From: a bacterium
GTDB taxonomy: Bacteria > Joyebacterota > Joyebacteria > Joyebacterales > Joyebacteraceae
DNA: 64,000 nucleotides
NCBI GenBank assembly: GCA_025774935.1
Contig: JALGZK010000002.1
Span: 62,001-126,000 of the forward strand
Reading direction: 5' to 3'
In this document: piece after piece, positions 53,348 to 64,000 of the stretch
Numbering within the stretch: the first letter of the stretch is position 1
How the letters are laid out: the number at the start of each line of letters is the position of its first letter
Translations under genes and position numbers: made by a program
Notes under the pieces: generated by a model
The model's input: only the letters and a program-made list of their open reading frames with translations
What the model was told of the DNA's origin: nothing
Databases searched by the model: none

Positions 53348-53849
53348 GAGTCAGATCCGCGAGAGGGTCGCCGAGCTCGGGCATCGGATCTCCGAGGACT
53401 ACGCCGGCGACCCGCCGGTATTGGTGAACGTGCTCAAGGGCGGCGTGGTCTTCCTCGCGGACCTCATCCGCACCATAGAGATCCCGATCAAGATCGATTT
53501 CATGGAGGTGTCGAGCTACGGGAACGCCACCGAGAGCTCGGGCGTGGTCCGGATCCTCGAGGACCTCTCCCAGAGCATCGAAGGACACCACGTCCTCATC
53601 GTCGAGGACATCATCGACACCGGACACACGCTCAAGTACATCATCGACAACCTCGAGACGCGGCACCCGAAGAGCATCAAGATCTGCACGCTCCTCGACC
53701 GACGCGGCCGGAGAGAGGTCGACCTCAACCTCGACTACGTCGGGTTCGTCGTTCCCGACAAGTTCGTGATCGGATACGGGCTCGACCTCGCGCAGAGGTA
53801 CAGGAACCTGCCTCACATCGCCGTCATCGAGGACGAGGAGATCCCCTAG
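53319..53849 (+). CDS. hpt: Hypoxanthine phosphoribosyltransferase, probable CTG start
   Basis: The 176-residue reading from CTG 53319 matches the family's normal length and N-terminus (LEFGKVLLTESQIRERVAELGHRIS). It has 'VLVNVLKGGVVFLADLIR', the PRPP loop VEDIIDTGHTL and 'CTLLDRRGRREVDLNLDYVGFVVPDKFVIGYGLDLAQRYRNLP'. It salvages hypoxanthine and guanine to nucleotides in the cytosol. GGAGG at 53308-53312 lies 6 bases before the CTG; the first ATG in frame (53268) has no such site and would add 17 residues that overlap tilS. No ATG, GTG or TTG fits the family start. Confidence 0.93.
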   Translation: MEFGKVLLTESQIRERVAELGHRISEDYAGDPPVLVNVLKGGVVFLADLIRTIEIPIKIDFMEVSSYGNATESSGVVRILEDLSQSIEGHHVLIVEDIIDTGHTLKYIIDNLETRHPKSIKICTLLDRRGRREVDLNLDYVGFVVPDKFVIGYGLDLAQRYRNLPHIAVIEDEEIP

Positions 53850-53906
53850 GACAGGAAGCACTCCAGGGACCGCGGCCGCCCGTACCTCGCGGCCGGGAAG
53901 GTGACC

Positions 53907-55934
<2,028 letters not shown>

Positions 55935-55937
55935 GCG

Positions 55938-57155
55938 ATGACCGAAGTGCTCTCCCCGCGCGTCCTCCTCGTCAACTCACCCGACGATGCCGTCCGCGAG
56001 ATGCGGAAGATCGGCGTCTCGGAGGGCGGCATCCGGGCGATGACGGGCAAGACACAGACTATCACCATCAAGGTCGCCGGAGCGTGCTGCCCGTCCGCGC
56101 ACGTGCTCAAGGAACAGATGCTCTCGCTTGGTGGGGACGCCGCGGTCGCGAGGGACGTCATCACCCACAAGGTCGAGACGACCGACATCATCCTCATCGG
56201 GACGCACACCCAGCTCTCGCATCTGGCAGAGAAGCTCTCGTACCAGCCGTTTGGCCTCCCCGCTCTCGGGGAGGAGCTCGGGAAGATACTCGAGACCCTC
56301 TCGGGGAAGACCTCCACCGTGTGGCGTGCGCGCGACCACGCGATCGATCTCGGCGAGCGCGCCCGCGTGATGGGCATACTCAACGTGACGCCGGACTCGT
56401 TCTCCGACGGCGGACACCACCTGCGGCCGACCGCCGCGCTCGACAGAGCGCTCGAGATGGTCGGCGAGGGCGCGGACATCATCGACGTCGGAGGGCAGTC
56501 TTCGCGCCCGGGTTCCGAGCCGATCCCCGAGAAGGACGAGCTCGAACGCGTGGTGCCGGTCGTCGCGAGGATCCACGAGGAGTGGGACGGGCCGATCTCC
56601 GTGGACACGTGGCGCGCCGCCGTCGCCGAGCAGGCAATAGCAGCGGGCGCCTCGATCGTGAACGACATCACCGCGTTCACCGCCGAGCCGGACACTGCGG
56701 CGGTGACGGCGAGACACGACGCCGGCTGCGTCCTGATGCACATGCAGGGTACGCCGGCCACGATGCAGGACGAGCCGACCTACGACGATCTCATGGGAGA
56801 GATCACGCTCTTCCTCCGAAGGGCCGTGGAGGCGGCCGTCGCCGCCGGGATCGCCGGCGACGCGATCGTGGTCGATCCGGGCATCGGTTTCGGGAAGACC
56901 GTCGAGCACAACCTCGCGATCCTGCGACAGCTCCCCGAACTCTCGGTCCTCGGGAAGCCGATCCTTGTCGGCCCCTCCAGGAAGGGGTTCATCGGGAAGG
57001 TCCTTGACCTCCCCGTCGACGAGCGGCTGGAGGGAACGCTCGCGGCCGCCGCGTACGCGGTGGCGCAGGGCGCCCGGATCGTACGCGTGCACGACGTCCG
57101 GGCGGTCGTCCGGGCAGTGAGGATGGTCGAGGCCTGCCTCTCGTCGACGGCCTGA
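55938..57155 (+). CDS. folP: Dihydropteroate synthase with N-terminal extension
   Basis: The 405-residue protein has the normal synthase core from about 140 onward: 'VMGILNVTPDSFSDGG' (144-159), 'GADIIDVGGQSSRPGSEPI', 'PISVDTWRAAVAEQAIAAGASIVNDI', 'DPGIGFGKTVEHNLAIL' and 'GPSRKGFIGKVL'. It joins p-aminobenzoate to dihydropterin pyrophosphate in folate synthesis. The first about 130 residues form an extra domain ('QTITIKVAGACCPSAHVLKEQMLSLGGDAAVARDVI') that occurs in a subset of FolP proteins; its role is unknown. It starts 3 bases after ftsH. The core is complete, so the enzyme is probably active. Confidence 0.95.
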   Translation: MTEVLSPRVLLVNSPDDAVREMRKIGVSEGGIRAMTGKTQTITIKVAGACCPSAHVLKEQMLSLGGDAAVARDVITHKVETTDIILIGTHTQLSHLAEKLSYQPFGLPALGEELGKILETLSGKTSTVWRARDHAIDLGERARVMGILNVTPDSFSDGGHHLRPTAALDRALEMVGEGADIIDVGGQSSRPGSEPIPEKDELERVVPVVARIHEEWDGPISVDTWRAAVAEQAIAAGASIVNDITAFTAEPDTAAVTARHDAGCVLMHMQGTPATMQDEPTYDDLMGEITLFLRRAVEAAVAAGIAGDAIVVDPGIGFGKTVEHNLAILRQLPELSVLGKPILVGPSRKGFIGKVLDLPVDERLEGTLAAAAYAVAQGARIVRVHDVRAVVRAVRMVEACLSSTA

Positions 57156-57209
57156 GCGTGGCCGGAGCGGACCTTGCAGGCGATGACGTCCTGAAGGAGG
57201 ACTGTAACG

Positions 57210-57977
57210 ATGTCGGGCTGGAGAACCCTCATCGACATCATCGACGTGGCGATCGTCGCGTTCGTCGTCTATCAGCTCCTCCTGATACTCCGGGGGAGAC
57301 GGGCACTCCAGATGCTCGTCGGCCTCTTCCTCATCGTCGTCATCGGATTCGTCGCGCGCTGGCTCCAATTCGACGCCCTCAACTGGCTCATGTCGGGTTT
57401 GAAGGGTGTGTGGGTGATCATCTTCGTCGTCCTCTTCCAGGACGAACTCCGGCGCATCCTCGGACAGCTGGGGCAGAGCCGGTTCCTCCGTCCGTTCGTG
57501 AGGCTGGAGGAGTCGAAGGCGATCGACGCCGTGTCGTCCGCCGTCAAGGCGCTCGCCCAGAAGAACACCGGCGCCCTCGTCGTCATCGAGAGGACCGCGC
57601 GCCTGACGAACTACTACCCGACGGGCGTCACCCTCGACGCGCCGGTCGTCTCCAGTCTCCTCGTATCGATCTTCACGCCCCTCACTCCGCTGCACGACGG
57701 CGCCGTGATCATCCGCGGGAACAGGATCGTGGCGGCTCGCTGCACGCTTCCGCTTTCGCAGAACCCTTACTTCGTTCATACTCTAGGAACGAGGCACCGC
57801 GCCGCGGTCGGCCTCACGGAGGAGACGGACTCCGTCGTCGTGGTGGTGTCGGAGGAGACAGGAGAGATCTCACTCGCCCTCGCCGGACAGATATCGAGGG
57901 GGCTCTCACTCAACGCGCTCAGGGACAAGCTGACACAGATCCTGAGCCCCCCCGCGCCCGAGAGCGCCGGAAGCTAG
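57210..57977 (+). CDS. cdaA: Diadenylate cyclase (CdaA/DacA type)
   Basis: The 255-residue protein has three N-terminal membrane helices (about 8-75) and a C-terminal DAC domain with the catalytic motifs LHDGAVII (DGA at 163-165) and GTRHRAA (RHR at 195-197). It makes cyclic di-AMP from two ATP, controlling potassium and osmotic homeostasis in many bacteria. The ATG at 57210 follows GGAGG. It lies 54 bases after folP, an arrangement seen widely; no cdaR regulator gene follows. c-di-AMP receptors are not visible in the window. Confidence 0.95.
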   Translation: MSGWRTLIDIIDVAIVAFVVYQLLLILRGRRALQMLVGLFLIVVIGFVARWLQFDALNWLMSGLKGVWVIIFVVLFQDELRRILGQLGQSRFLRPFVRLEESKAIDAVSSAVKALAQKNTGALVVIERTARLTNYYPTGVTLDAPVVSSLLVSIFTPLTPLHDGAVIIRGNRIVAARCTLPLSQNPYFVHTLGTRHRAAVGLTEETDSVVVVVSEETGEISLALAGQISRGLSLNALRDKLTQILSPPAPESAGS

Positions 57978-57987
57978 AGAGGAACCG

Positions 57988-60717
57988 ATGTACCAGCACG
58001 ACAGAACCAACACGATCATCGGATGGTCACTGGGTGGCTTCGCCCTTCTCATGTACATGCTCACCACGGCGCCGGTCGTCGCGTTCTGGGACAACGGTGA
58101 GTTCATCGCGGTCGGTTACACGCTCGGCGTCGGGCATCCGCCCGGATCCCCGCTCTACACGCTGATCACGCGTCTCTTCTCGCTCCTCCCCTTCGGGAAC
58201 GTCGCCCGAGCGGTGAACTTCGAGTCGGTGCTGATGGGCGCCTTCGCCATCGCCCTCCTCTACTTCATCATCGCGAAGATGGCGAAGCGGTGGGAGGGCA
58301 AGGTCGAGTCGTTCGGGGACGGGCTCCCGACGTACGTGGCTGGTATCACGGCGTGCCTCTTCACAGCGTTCTCCTTCAGCTTCTGGGAGAACGCCCTCGA
58401 GGCAGAGGTCTACGCATCCAATATCTTCGTGATGATGCTGACCCTCTGGCTCATCATGAGGTGGTCGGAGCTGGGCGGGGTCCCCAGAGAGAGGAAGATC
58501 ATCTACCTCGTGCTCTACATCCTGTCTCTCGGCGTCGGAATCCACATGGGCTGCCTCTTGTGGGCTCCGGCGTACCTCCTGTTCGTGATCTTCTTCGAGA
58601 AGAGCTACATAGGCCTGATACTGCTCGGGCTTCCGTTCGGATTCGGGTTCGTCCTCCTGTCGAAGGGGCTCCTCTGGGGGGCTCTCGGGCTGTGGATACT
58701 CTGGTTCGCAGTGACGCTATTCTACGCCGTGCCCGCGTTCTGGCCGGGACCGAAACAGCCGGCAACCCGGCAGGAACGAAAGGCCATCAAGGCCGGGAAG
58801 GTGCGACAGCGCCACCAGGCCGAGCTCCCGGCGTGGCTCATCTGGAGCCTCGCGGGAGTTCAGCTGATTCTCTTCTTCGCGACCATCTCGAACTACGGCG
58901 CCTACGGAGGTCGCTGGTTCTTCGGGCTAGCGGCGGGATCGGTGGGCTCGGTCTATTGGTTCGTCGCCCTTCTGAGAAGAAACGTGATCGACCGCCCGGA
59001 GATCCCGGCGCGAATCGTCCTCGGGACCGTTCTGCTCGCGACCCTCGCGCTCTCGGTTCACGCGTACCTGCTCATCCGCGCTCGCCTGAACCCCGCGATC
59101 AACGAGTCCGATCCGCACACGTGGAAGCTCGTGCTCGACGTGATGCGCAGGAAGCAGTACGAGCCGATGAGGTTCTTCCCGAGGCGGACGCCGTTCTCGA
59201 ACCAGTTCAGCATCCTGTGGAGCTACTACAAGCCGCAGTTCACGGTCTGGCCGCTGCTCCTCGCGGCGTGGGGCGCCGTCGCACACGCCCGAAGGGACAA
59301 GCGGACGTTCTGGATGATGGCGGTCGCGGGGTTCCTCGCCTCGATCGGTCTCCTCTTCTACATGAACATCTCCGACCACGAGGTCAGATCGAGGGAGTAC
59401 TTCTGGGTGCCGTCGTACGTCGGGCTCGCCCTCTGGATGGGGATAGGCTCCGGGGCGATTGTCGACTGGGCGAAGCAGCTTGGCCGCATGTACAGAAACG
59501 TGCTGGCCATCGCGCTCGTGATGTTCTCGCTCGTGCCGTTCATCCGGAACTACCACATCATGGACAGGAGCGACAATTACGTCGCGTACTACTACGGCTG
59601 GAACATGATCAACTTCCTCGAAGAGGACGCCATGCTCATCACGAATGGCGACAACGACACGTTCCCACTGTGGTATCTCCAGCAGGTCGAGGGAATCCGC
59701 CCTGACGTCGACATCGTCAACCTGTCCCTCATCCAGATCAACTGGTACATCAAGCAGCTCAAGGACCGCGGCCTCCCCATGAGCCTGACGTACCAGCAGA
59801 TCCAGGACATGAGACCGTACTGGGTGCGCGACCCGGAGACGCAGGAACACTCGCTCGTGACGCTCCGCGACATCGCGCTCCACGACATCATTCGCTCCAA
59901 CAACTGGAAGCGGCCCGTCTACTTCGCCGTCACGGTCGACGATTTCATGGGGTACTACGACAACCTCGAGCTCGAGGGAATGGCGTTCCGCCTCGTCCCG
60001 ACGGCCGGCCGCCACCAGGTGAACGTCGAGAAGACGTACGAGAACATCTTCGAGAACTACCGGTACGACAGCCTCATCGACGTCGAGGACGGCTGGCGGG
60101 TGATGGACGAGATCTACAAGCCGGCCACGACCGCGAGGCTCGTGACGAACTACGCGGCAGGGTTCTCGAGGCTCGCGTTCAAGGCCATGCAGGAGTCCTC
60201 GCCCAACGTGGACGAGGCGATCAGGCTGTACAACCTCTCACTCAAGTTCGCGCCCGACTACGCCCCGGCATTGAACGGCCTCATCGCGATCTACGCGGCG
60301 AGGCTCTTCCAGCCGGAGCGCGCGCTGCCGCTCGCGGACAAGCTCGTCGAGTCGCAGCCGGAGGCCACCGAGTCGTGGGTGAGGTACGCCGGTGTGAACC
60401 TCATGGTCGCCGAGAGACTCGACGGACAGGAGAGACCAGACGAAGCTATCCCCCACTACGAGAACGCGATGGAGGGTTACGAGGAGGCGCTGAGAAGGGA
60501 TCCCACCCGCGGCGAGATCTACGCGCCTCTCGGCAGCATCTACCAGCGGCTCGGGCTCGAGCAGAAGCTCAACAGCCTGTTCGACCTGTGGGGAAGGCAG
60601 GCGCCCGAGGACTTCGAGGAAGCCCTCGAGGACGCGAGGGAGTACGAGGAGCGGCGGAGTCGGGCCGAGGAGCAGGGTGGACAGGGCGGACAGGGCGGAG
60701 AGACCGGCGGGCGGTAG
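57988..60717 (+). CDS. DUF2723 (TMEM260-like) membrane glycosyltransferase with TPR tail
   Basis: The 909-residue protein has at least ten membrane helices (about 10-520) with the early acidic motif 'TTAPVVAFWDNGEFIAVGYTLGVGHPPGSPLYTL' that defines DUF2723. A soluble part (about 540-700) contains 'DGDNDTFPLWYLQ'-like NGDNDTFPLWYLQQVEGIRPDVD, and TPR-like repeats lie at the C-terminus (about 745-880). The tail is Gln/Gly-rich. The family is related to protein O-mannosyltransferases and its human member TMEM260 O-mannosylates receptor domains. A bacterial substrate, perhaps exported proteins, is unknown. It starts 10 bases after cdaA. Confidence 0.88.
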   Translation: MYQHDRTNTIIGWSLGGFALLMYMLTTAPVVAFWDNGEFIAVGYTLGVGHPPGSPLYTLITRLFSLLPFGNVARAVNFESVLMGAFAIALLYFIIAKMAKRWEGKVESFGDGLPTYVAGITACLFTAFSFSFWENALEAEVYASNIFVMMLTLWLIMRWSELGGVPRERKIIYLVLYILSLGVGIHMGCLLWAPAYLLFVIFFEKSYIGLILLGLPFGFGFVLLSKGLLWGALGLWILWFAVTLFYAVPAFWPGPKQPATRQERKAIKAGKVRQRHQAELPAWLIWSLAGVQLILFFATISNYGAYGGRWFFGLAAGSVGSVYWFVALLRRNVIDRPEIPARIVLGTVLLATLALSVHAYLLIRARLNPAINESDPHTWKLVLDVMRRKQYEPMRFFPRRTPFSNQFSILWSYYKPQFTVWPLLLAAWGAVAHARRDKRTFWMMAVAGFLASIGLLFYMNISDHEVRSREYFWVPSYVGLALWMGIGSGAIVDWAKQLGRMYRNVLAIALVMFSLVPFIRNYHIMDRSDNYVAYYYGWNMINFLEEDAMLITNGDNDTFPLWYLQQVEGIRPDVDIVNLSLIQINWYIKQLKDRGLPMSLTYQQIQDMRPYWVRDPETQEHSLVTLRDIALHDIIRSNNWKRPVYFAVTVDDFMGYYDNLELEGMAFRLVPTAGRHQVNVEKTYENIFENYRYDSLIDVEDGWRVMDEIYKPATTARLVTNYAAGFSRLAFKAMQESSPNVDEAIRLYNLSLKFAPDYAPALNGLIAIYAARLFQPERALPLADKLVESQPEATESWVRYAGVNLMVAERLDGQERPDEAIPHYENAMEGYEEALRRDPTRGEIYAPLGSIYQRLGLEQKLNSLFDLWGRQAPEDFEEALEDAREYEERRSRAEEQGGQGGQGGETGGR

Positions 60718-60776
60718 ACCCTGACGTCGGCCGGGACACGGTCGGAGGCTGGAACAGAGACCGGCGAGACTTACGA

Positions 60777-60804
60777 GCCCGGTCTGCGCGAGCGCAGGCC
60801 GGGC
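60777..60804 (+). terminator. Intrinsic terminator after the DUF2723 gene
   Basis: GCCCGG-T-CTGCG pairs with CGCAG-G-CCGGGC around CGAG, followed by TTCTTCG, 60 bases after the stop codon. It separates the tilS-DUF2723 operon from the convergent peptidase gene. Confidence 0.6.
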
Positions 60805-60856
60805 TTCTTCGTGCGGACCTCTGACAGAAACGTCGACCTCGGGGCGCGGCGCTTCT

Positions 60857-63475
60857 TCAGGAGGAGCGGGGTCTCAGCGTAACTGTCGCGAAGCCGGAGT
60901 CGCGCGCAAGGTATCGGGCGGCCGTGTCGGTCACATCGTCGTTCGTGACCCGCCGCACCGCGTCCGGCATGTTCCGGATGTGCTCATAGCCGACGCCGAC
61001 GACCTCGGCCATCGCGAAGCTCGCCGCCCGCGTCGAACCTCTCTGCATGGCGATCTCGAGCGTCCCCGCGTAGTACCGCTTCGCGAGCTCGAGCTCGTCT
61101 CCACCGAACCCCTCCCCGCCGAGTCTCCCGAACTCCTCGAGCACGGTCTCCACGGCCGCTTCCTCCTGTCCCGGGGGCGTCGTCGCGTGCACGAGGAACG
61201 CCCCGCCGTCCCGGAGCGGGAGGTAGGAGGCGCCGGTGGCGTACGCGTACGGGGGCCGCTCGCGGAGCGCCTGCCAGAGCCAGCCTCCCATCATGCTGAG
61301 CGCTCGCGAGAGGAAGCGCGCCGTCACCGCATCCGGCTCCCCGACGGCGGGGCCGCGAAACCCGAGCACGACCGTCGACTGCTCTACCCCGGGGGCCTCT
61401 TCGTCGACGCGTCCGCCCGGTGGTTGCAGGGGTCCTCGGGACGACTCCCTCTCCGACCCGCCTTCCATCCCCGCGAAGGCTCTCCCGAACTCGTCGCAGA
61501 CGCGACCCGCGGGGAGGTCCCCTGCCACGCAGACCACGAGGTTCGACGCCGTGTAGCACCGGCGGCGCCACGCGTCGATCCCCTCCCGAGTGAGCGACGC
61601 CAGCGTGTGTCTCTCTCCCCGGATCGGACGACCGTAGGGATGATCCGGGAAGACGAGAGGCAGGAGGAGACGGTGAGCGCGCCGGATGGGCCGGTCCTCG
61701 ATCTCGCCGACCTCCGCGAGGACCTCCGCGCGCGCCAGCTCGAACTGGTCGACCGGCAGCGATGGCTCGGTGATGACCTCCCCGAGGATGTCGGCGGCCT
61801 CGCCGAAGTGCTTGGAGAGCACCGTCGACCCGAGCCCGAATCCATCTCGATCGACGGCCGTGACGATCCCGCTTCCGAGCCCCTCGATGTCGTCCGCCAG
61901 CTCCTCCGCGGACCGGCTCACCGTCCCCCGAATCAGGAGCTTCTGCGTGAGGTACGTCGATCCCAGCTCATGGTCCGGCTCCGCCGCGAACCCTCCCCGG
62001 AACCCGAGCGCGACCGAGCAGATCGGAAGCGCGGCTGACTCGCACACGACGAGCGTCGCTCCGTTGGGAAGCGTGTCGCGCGCGAAACACAGGTCGGCCC
62101 TCTCCGCGAGGATCATCGGCCGCACGAACTCCCCGGGAGGCTGCCACGAGGCGGCAGGTTCGCGGACGACCCCCGCCCGCCGGACCGACGTGCGGTCGAG
62201 CAGGGCGGCGAGCTCCTGCGAGCGGTCACCCTCCGGAATGTCCGCCTCCGCCGGAGTGTAGGTCACCACCGACGCGTTGCCCGGAGCGAGGTACGCCTCC
62301 GCGACGCGCCGGACGTCGTCCGTCGACACCGCCGCGAGACGGTCGACGTAGTCCGAGGCGTAGCGGTAGTCGCCGAACGTCTCGAAGAGGCCCATGGTGT
62401 ACGCGATCGAGTCCGCGGTCTCATGCTCGAGCACGTACGACGCCTCGAGCCGGCGGAGGTTCTTCTCCATCTCGTCGGCCGCGATCGGTTCCGACACGAG
62501 TCTCGCGATCTCCTGGAAGATCGCCTCGGTCGTTCGGTCGACGTCCGCGGCGGAACGCACGACGGCCCTCACCACGAGCGTGCCGAGGTCACGCTGCGCC
62601 GACACGAACGCCCCGACGTCACTCACGAGCCCCTGGGTCACCTGGAGCGACTTCCTGAAGCGCGAGCTCCGCCCGACGCCGAGAAGCCCGCAGAGCGCGT
62701 CGAGCGGCGGGATGTCCGCGTCGAGAACGGGAGGCGTGTGGAACGCGACAGCGAGGTACGACTGCTCGAGCCGGCCCGTGATGTTCCTCGCGCGGAGCGC
62801 CCTCTGGGGAGGCTCCGGCTCCGGTGGCGGCGTCCCTGCCCCGCCGGGCGGGATCGTCTCGAGGAACTCGTGCGCGCGCTCGACGACCTCGTTCCGGTCG
62901 ATGTCTCCGACCACGACCTGAACGAGATTGTCTGGAGCGTAGCGAAGTCGGTGGAAGGCAGCGAGATCCGCGGGAGTGACGCTCGACAGCGTCTCGGGCG
63001 TTCCAACGACAGGAATCCGGCAGGGATGCTCGAGGTACGCCGTCTCCATGAGACGTCGCCACAGGAAGGTGCCCGGGTCGTTCTCCCCGCTCCTCGCTTC
63101 CTCGACGATCACGGAGCGCTCGCGCTCGACGTCGTCGGGACCGAAGACGGGCGACCGCGCCGCTACGGCCTGGGCCCTGAGCACTTCTTGCCAGCCGTCA
63201 GCCGGGACGACCTGGTAGTAGAGCGTATGGTCGCATCCCGTCTGCGCGTTCAGATACCCGCCGGCGCCCTGGACGATCTGTGCGATGTCGACGAACGAGC
63301 CGCCGTCGCTTCCCTTGAAGAGCATGTGCTCGACGAAGTGAGCGATGCCGGAGAGTCCTTCCGGATCGTCGATCGACCCGGCGCGGACCCAGAGGTTCAG
63401 TGCGGCGACCGGGGCGGCGCGCATCTCTCTGACGAGGAGCGTGAGGCCGTTCGGGAGAATCTCCTTGTGGACCAG
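60857..63475 (-). CDS. M16 family zinc metallopeptidase (two-domain), probable CTG start
   Basis: The 872-residue reading begins LVHKEILPNGLTLLVREM. It has the inverted zinc motif HFVEH near 46-50 ('GLSGIAHFVEHMLFKGS') with the downstream glutamate region, and a second M16-like half (about 440-860, without HxxEH), as expected of processing-peptidase/PqqF-type proteins. No clear signal peptide is visible. GGAGGAGG lies about 6 bases before CTG 63475; the first ATG is 17 codons into the conserved domain. It follows a DUF885 gene by 22 bases, so both may form a peptidase operon. Confidence 0.93.
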   Translation of the reverse strand: MVHKEILPNGLTLLVREMRAAPVAALNLWVRAGSIDDPEGLSGIAHFVEHMLFKGSDGGSFVDIAQIVQGAGGYLNAQTGCDHTLYYQVVPADGWQEVLRAQAVAARSPVFGPDDVERERSVIVEEARSGENDPGTFLWRRLMETAYLEHPCRIPVVGTPETLSSVTPADLAAFHRLRYAPDNLVQVVVGDIDRNEVVERAHEFLETIPPGGAGTPPPEPEPPQRALRARNITGRLEQSYLAVAFHTPPVLDADIPPLDALCGLLGVGRSSRFRKSLQVTQGLVSDVGAFVSAQRDLGTLVVRAVVRSAADVDRTTEAIFQEIARLVSEPIAADEMEKNLRRLEASYVLEHETADSIAYTMGLFETFGDYRYASDYVDRLAAVSTDDVRRVAEAYLAPGNASVVTYTPAEADIPEGDRSQELAALLDRTSVRRAGVVREPAASWQPPGEFVRPMILAERADLCFARDTLPNGATLVVCESAALPICSVALGFRGGFAAEPDHELGSTYLTQKLLIRGTVSRSAEELADDIEGLGSGIVTAVDRDGFGLGSTVLSKHFGEAADILGEVITEPSLPVDQFELARAEVLAEVGEIEDRPIRRAHRLLLPLVFPDHPYGRPIRGERHTLASLTREGIDAWRRRCYTASNLVVCVAGDLPAGRVCDEFGRAFAGMEGGSERESSRGPLQPPGGRVDEEAPGVEQSTVVLGFRGPAVGEPDAVTARFLSRALSMMGGWLWQALRERPPYAYATGASYLPLRDGGAFLVHATTPPGQEEAAVETVLEEFGRLGGEGFGGDELELAKRYYAGTLEIAMQRGSTRAASFAMAEVVGVGYEHIRNMPDAVRRVTNDDVTDTAARYLARDSGFATVTLRPRSS

Positions 63476-63497
63476 TGGACTCCTCCTCCCGGCGACG

Positions 63498-64000
63498 CTA
63501 CAGGAAGCTCCGGAGCTCGTCGGCGGACCTGAGGCCGAGCGAGACCTCCGCGAGTCGCGGTGGGAGGTTCCCGAGATCCATGAGCCTGTCGTGGAACGCC
63601 TTGAGGTCGAACGATTCGCCTGCAGCCTCCTCGAACCGCTTCCGGATGTCGAGAATCGCCAGCTTCCCGATCGTGTAGCTCATCGGCTGCGTCGGGCTCC
63701 CGCAGTAGCGCCTGACCTCGGCGGTGGCGTTCACGCGCTCGAGGCTCGCCTCGTCCATCATGAACTGGATGGCGTCCTCGACCGTCATCTCACCCCGCTG
63801 AAGGCTAGCGTCCACCACGACCCTCGCCGCACGCCAGGTGTTCTCCTTGAGCTGTGAGAGCCTGGCCTCCGCGTCCGTGTAGAACCCGGCCTCCCTCATC
63901 ATCTCCTCGCAGTAGAGAGCCCACCCCTCGCCGAAGACCGTGCTCCACGTGATCTTCCGCATCTTGTGCCGCCCGATGTTCGAACGCGTGATCTGGAGGT
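63498..64000 (-). CDS. DUF885 protein, C-terminal part (5' end outside window)
   Basis: The last 166 residues are present; the frame is open to the window edge. Signatures are 'STVFGEGWALYCEEMMREAGFY' and 'RYCGSPTQPMSYTIGKLAILDIRKRFEE', both typical of DUF885, a family with a zinc-metallopeptidase-like fold whose HExxH-type motif would lie upstream of the window. The product is probably an exported or cytosolic peptidase; the export signal cannot be seen. It is followed 22 bases later by the M16 peptidase gene. Confidence 0.88.
   Translation of the reverse strand, partial: LQITRSNIGRHKMRKITWSTVFGEGWALYCEEMMREAGFYTDAEARLSQLKENTWRAARVVVDASLQRGEMTVEDAIQFMMDEASLERVNATAEVRRYCGSPTQPMSYTIGKLAILDIRKRFEEAAGESFDLKAFHDRLMDLGNLPPRLAEVSLGLRSADELRSFL

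Overview
The window is a GC-rich (about 65% by eye), gene-dense bacterial chromosome segment with about 50 protein genes and one tRNA. No rRNA, insertion sequence, prophage or CRISPR array was seen. Several traits point to an uncultured FCB-group lineage, perhaps Krumholzibacteriota or Eisenbacteria; this is inference. They are a large secreted protein with a C25 (gingipain-like) fold, beta-propeller, beta-helix and FlgD-like 'FNP...GVYF' sorting tail, several secreted redox proteins, DUF5777 and DUF2723 families, GT39/TPR fusions, and a bacterial Hdr cluster.

Layout. 0-1.3 kb: end of a NifU-like gene and two small membrane proteins. 1.4-7.6 kb (minus): Slt-type transglycosylase, PTS enzyme I, CoA-disulfide-reductase-like flavoprotein, Hsp20. 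7.9-11.4 kb (minus): zinc-finger anti-sigma-like protein, S9 peptidase lipoprotein, ECF sigma factor, HycI-like protease. 11.5-17.8 kb (minus): hdrC-hdrB-hdrA-mvhD, an iron-sulfur protein and a fumarate-reductase-type flavoprotein, which look like one cytosolic complex; a promoter and a structured leader or small RNA with its own terminator lie upstream. 18.4-25.4 kb: a secreted beta-helix protein, class I aldolase, a DNA-repair group (stand-alone LigD phosphoesterase domain, class II photolyase, YbgA/DUF523) and malic enzyme. 25.7-31.9 kb: five consecutive exported proteins with haem-c motifs, the last joined out of frame to a DUF5777 outer-membrane barrel at an A AAA AAG slippery site, then a DUF255 thioredoxin-fold protein. 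31.9-38.8 kb: two GNAT enzymes, a molybdopterin hydroxylase large subunit, a secreted 26-residue-repeat protein and a HEAT-repeat protein. 38.8-47.6 kb: GT39/TPR protein, two paralogous small secreted proteins, the 1,555-residue C25-like protein. 47.7-51.5 kb: pfkA and clpB. 51.7-60.7 kb: tRNA-Met, tilS, hpt, ftsH, folP, cdaA and a DUF2723/TPR membrane protein, probably largely co-transcribed. 60.9-64 kb (minus): M16 peptidase and a DUF885 protein cut by the window edge.

The most unusual signals are: (1) six unrelated secreted proteins in three loci ending in nearly the same short tag, TWGxIKxLYR-COOH, a candidate undescribed C-terminal sorting or processing signal; (2) a cytochrome c joined by a slippery A-run to an outer-membrane barrel, recalling fused porin-cytochromes; and (3) an HdrABC-MvhD cluster with a fumarate reductase flavoprotein that keeps the substrate residues but lacks the FAD-linking histidine.
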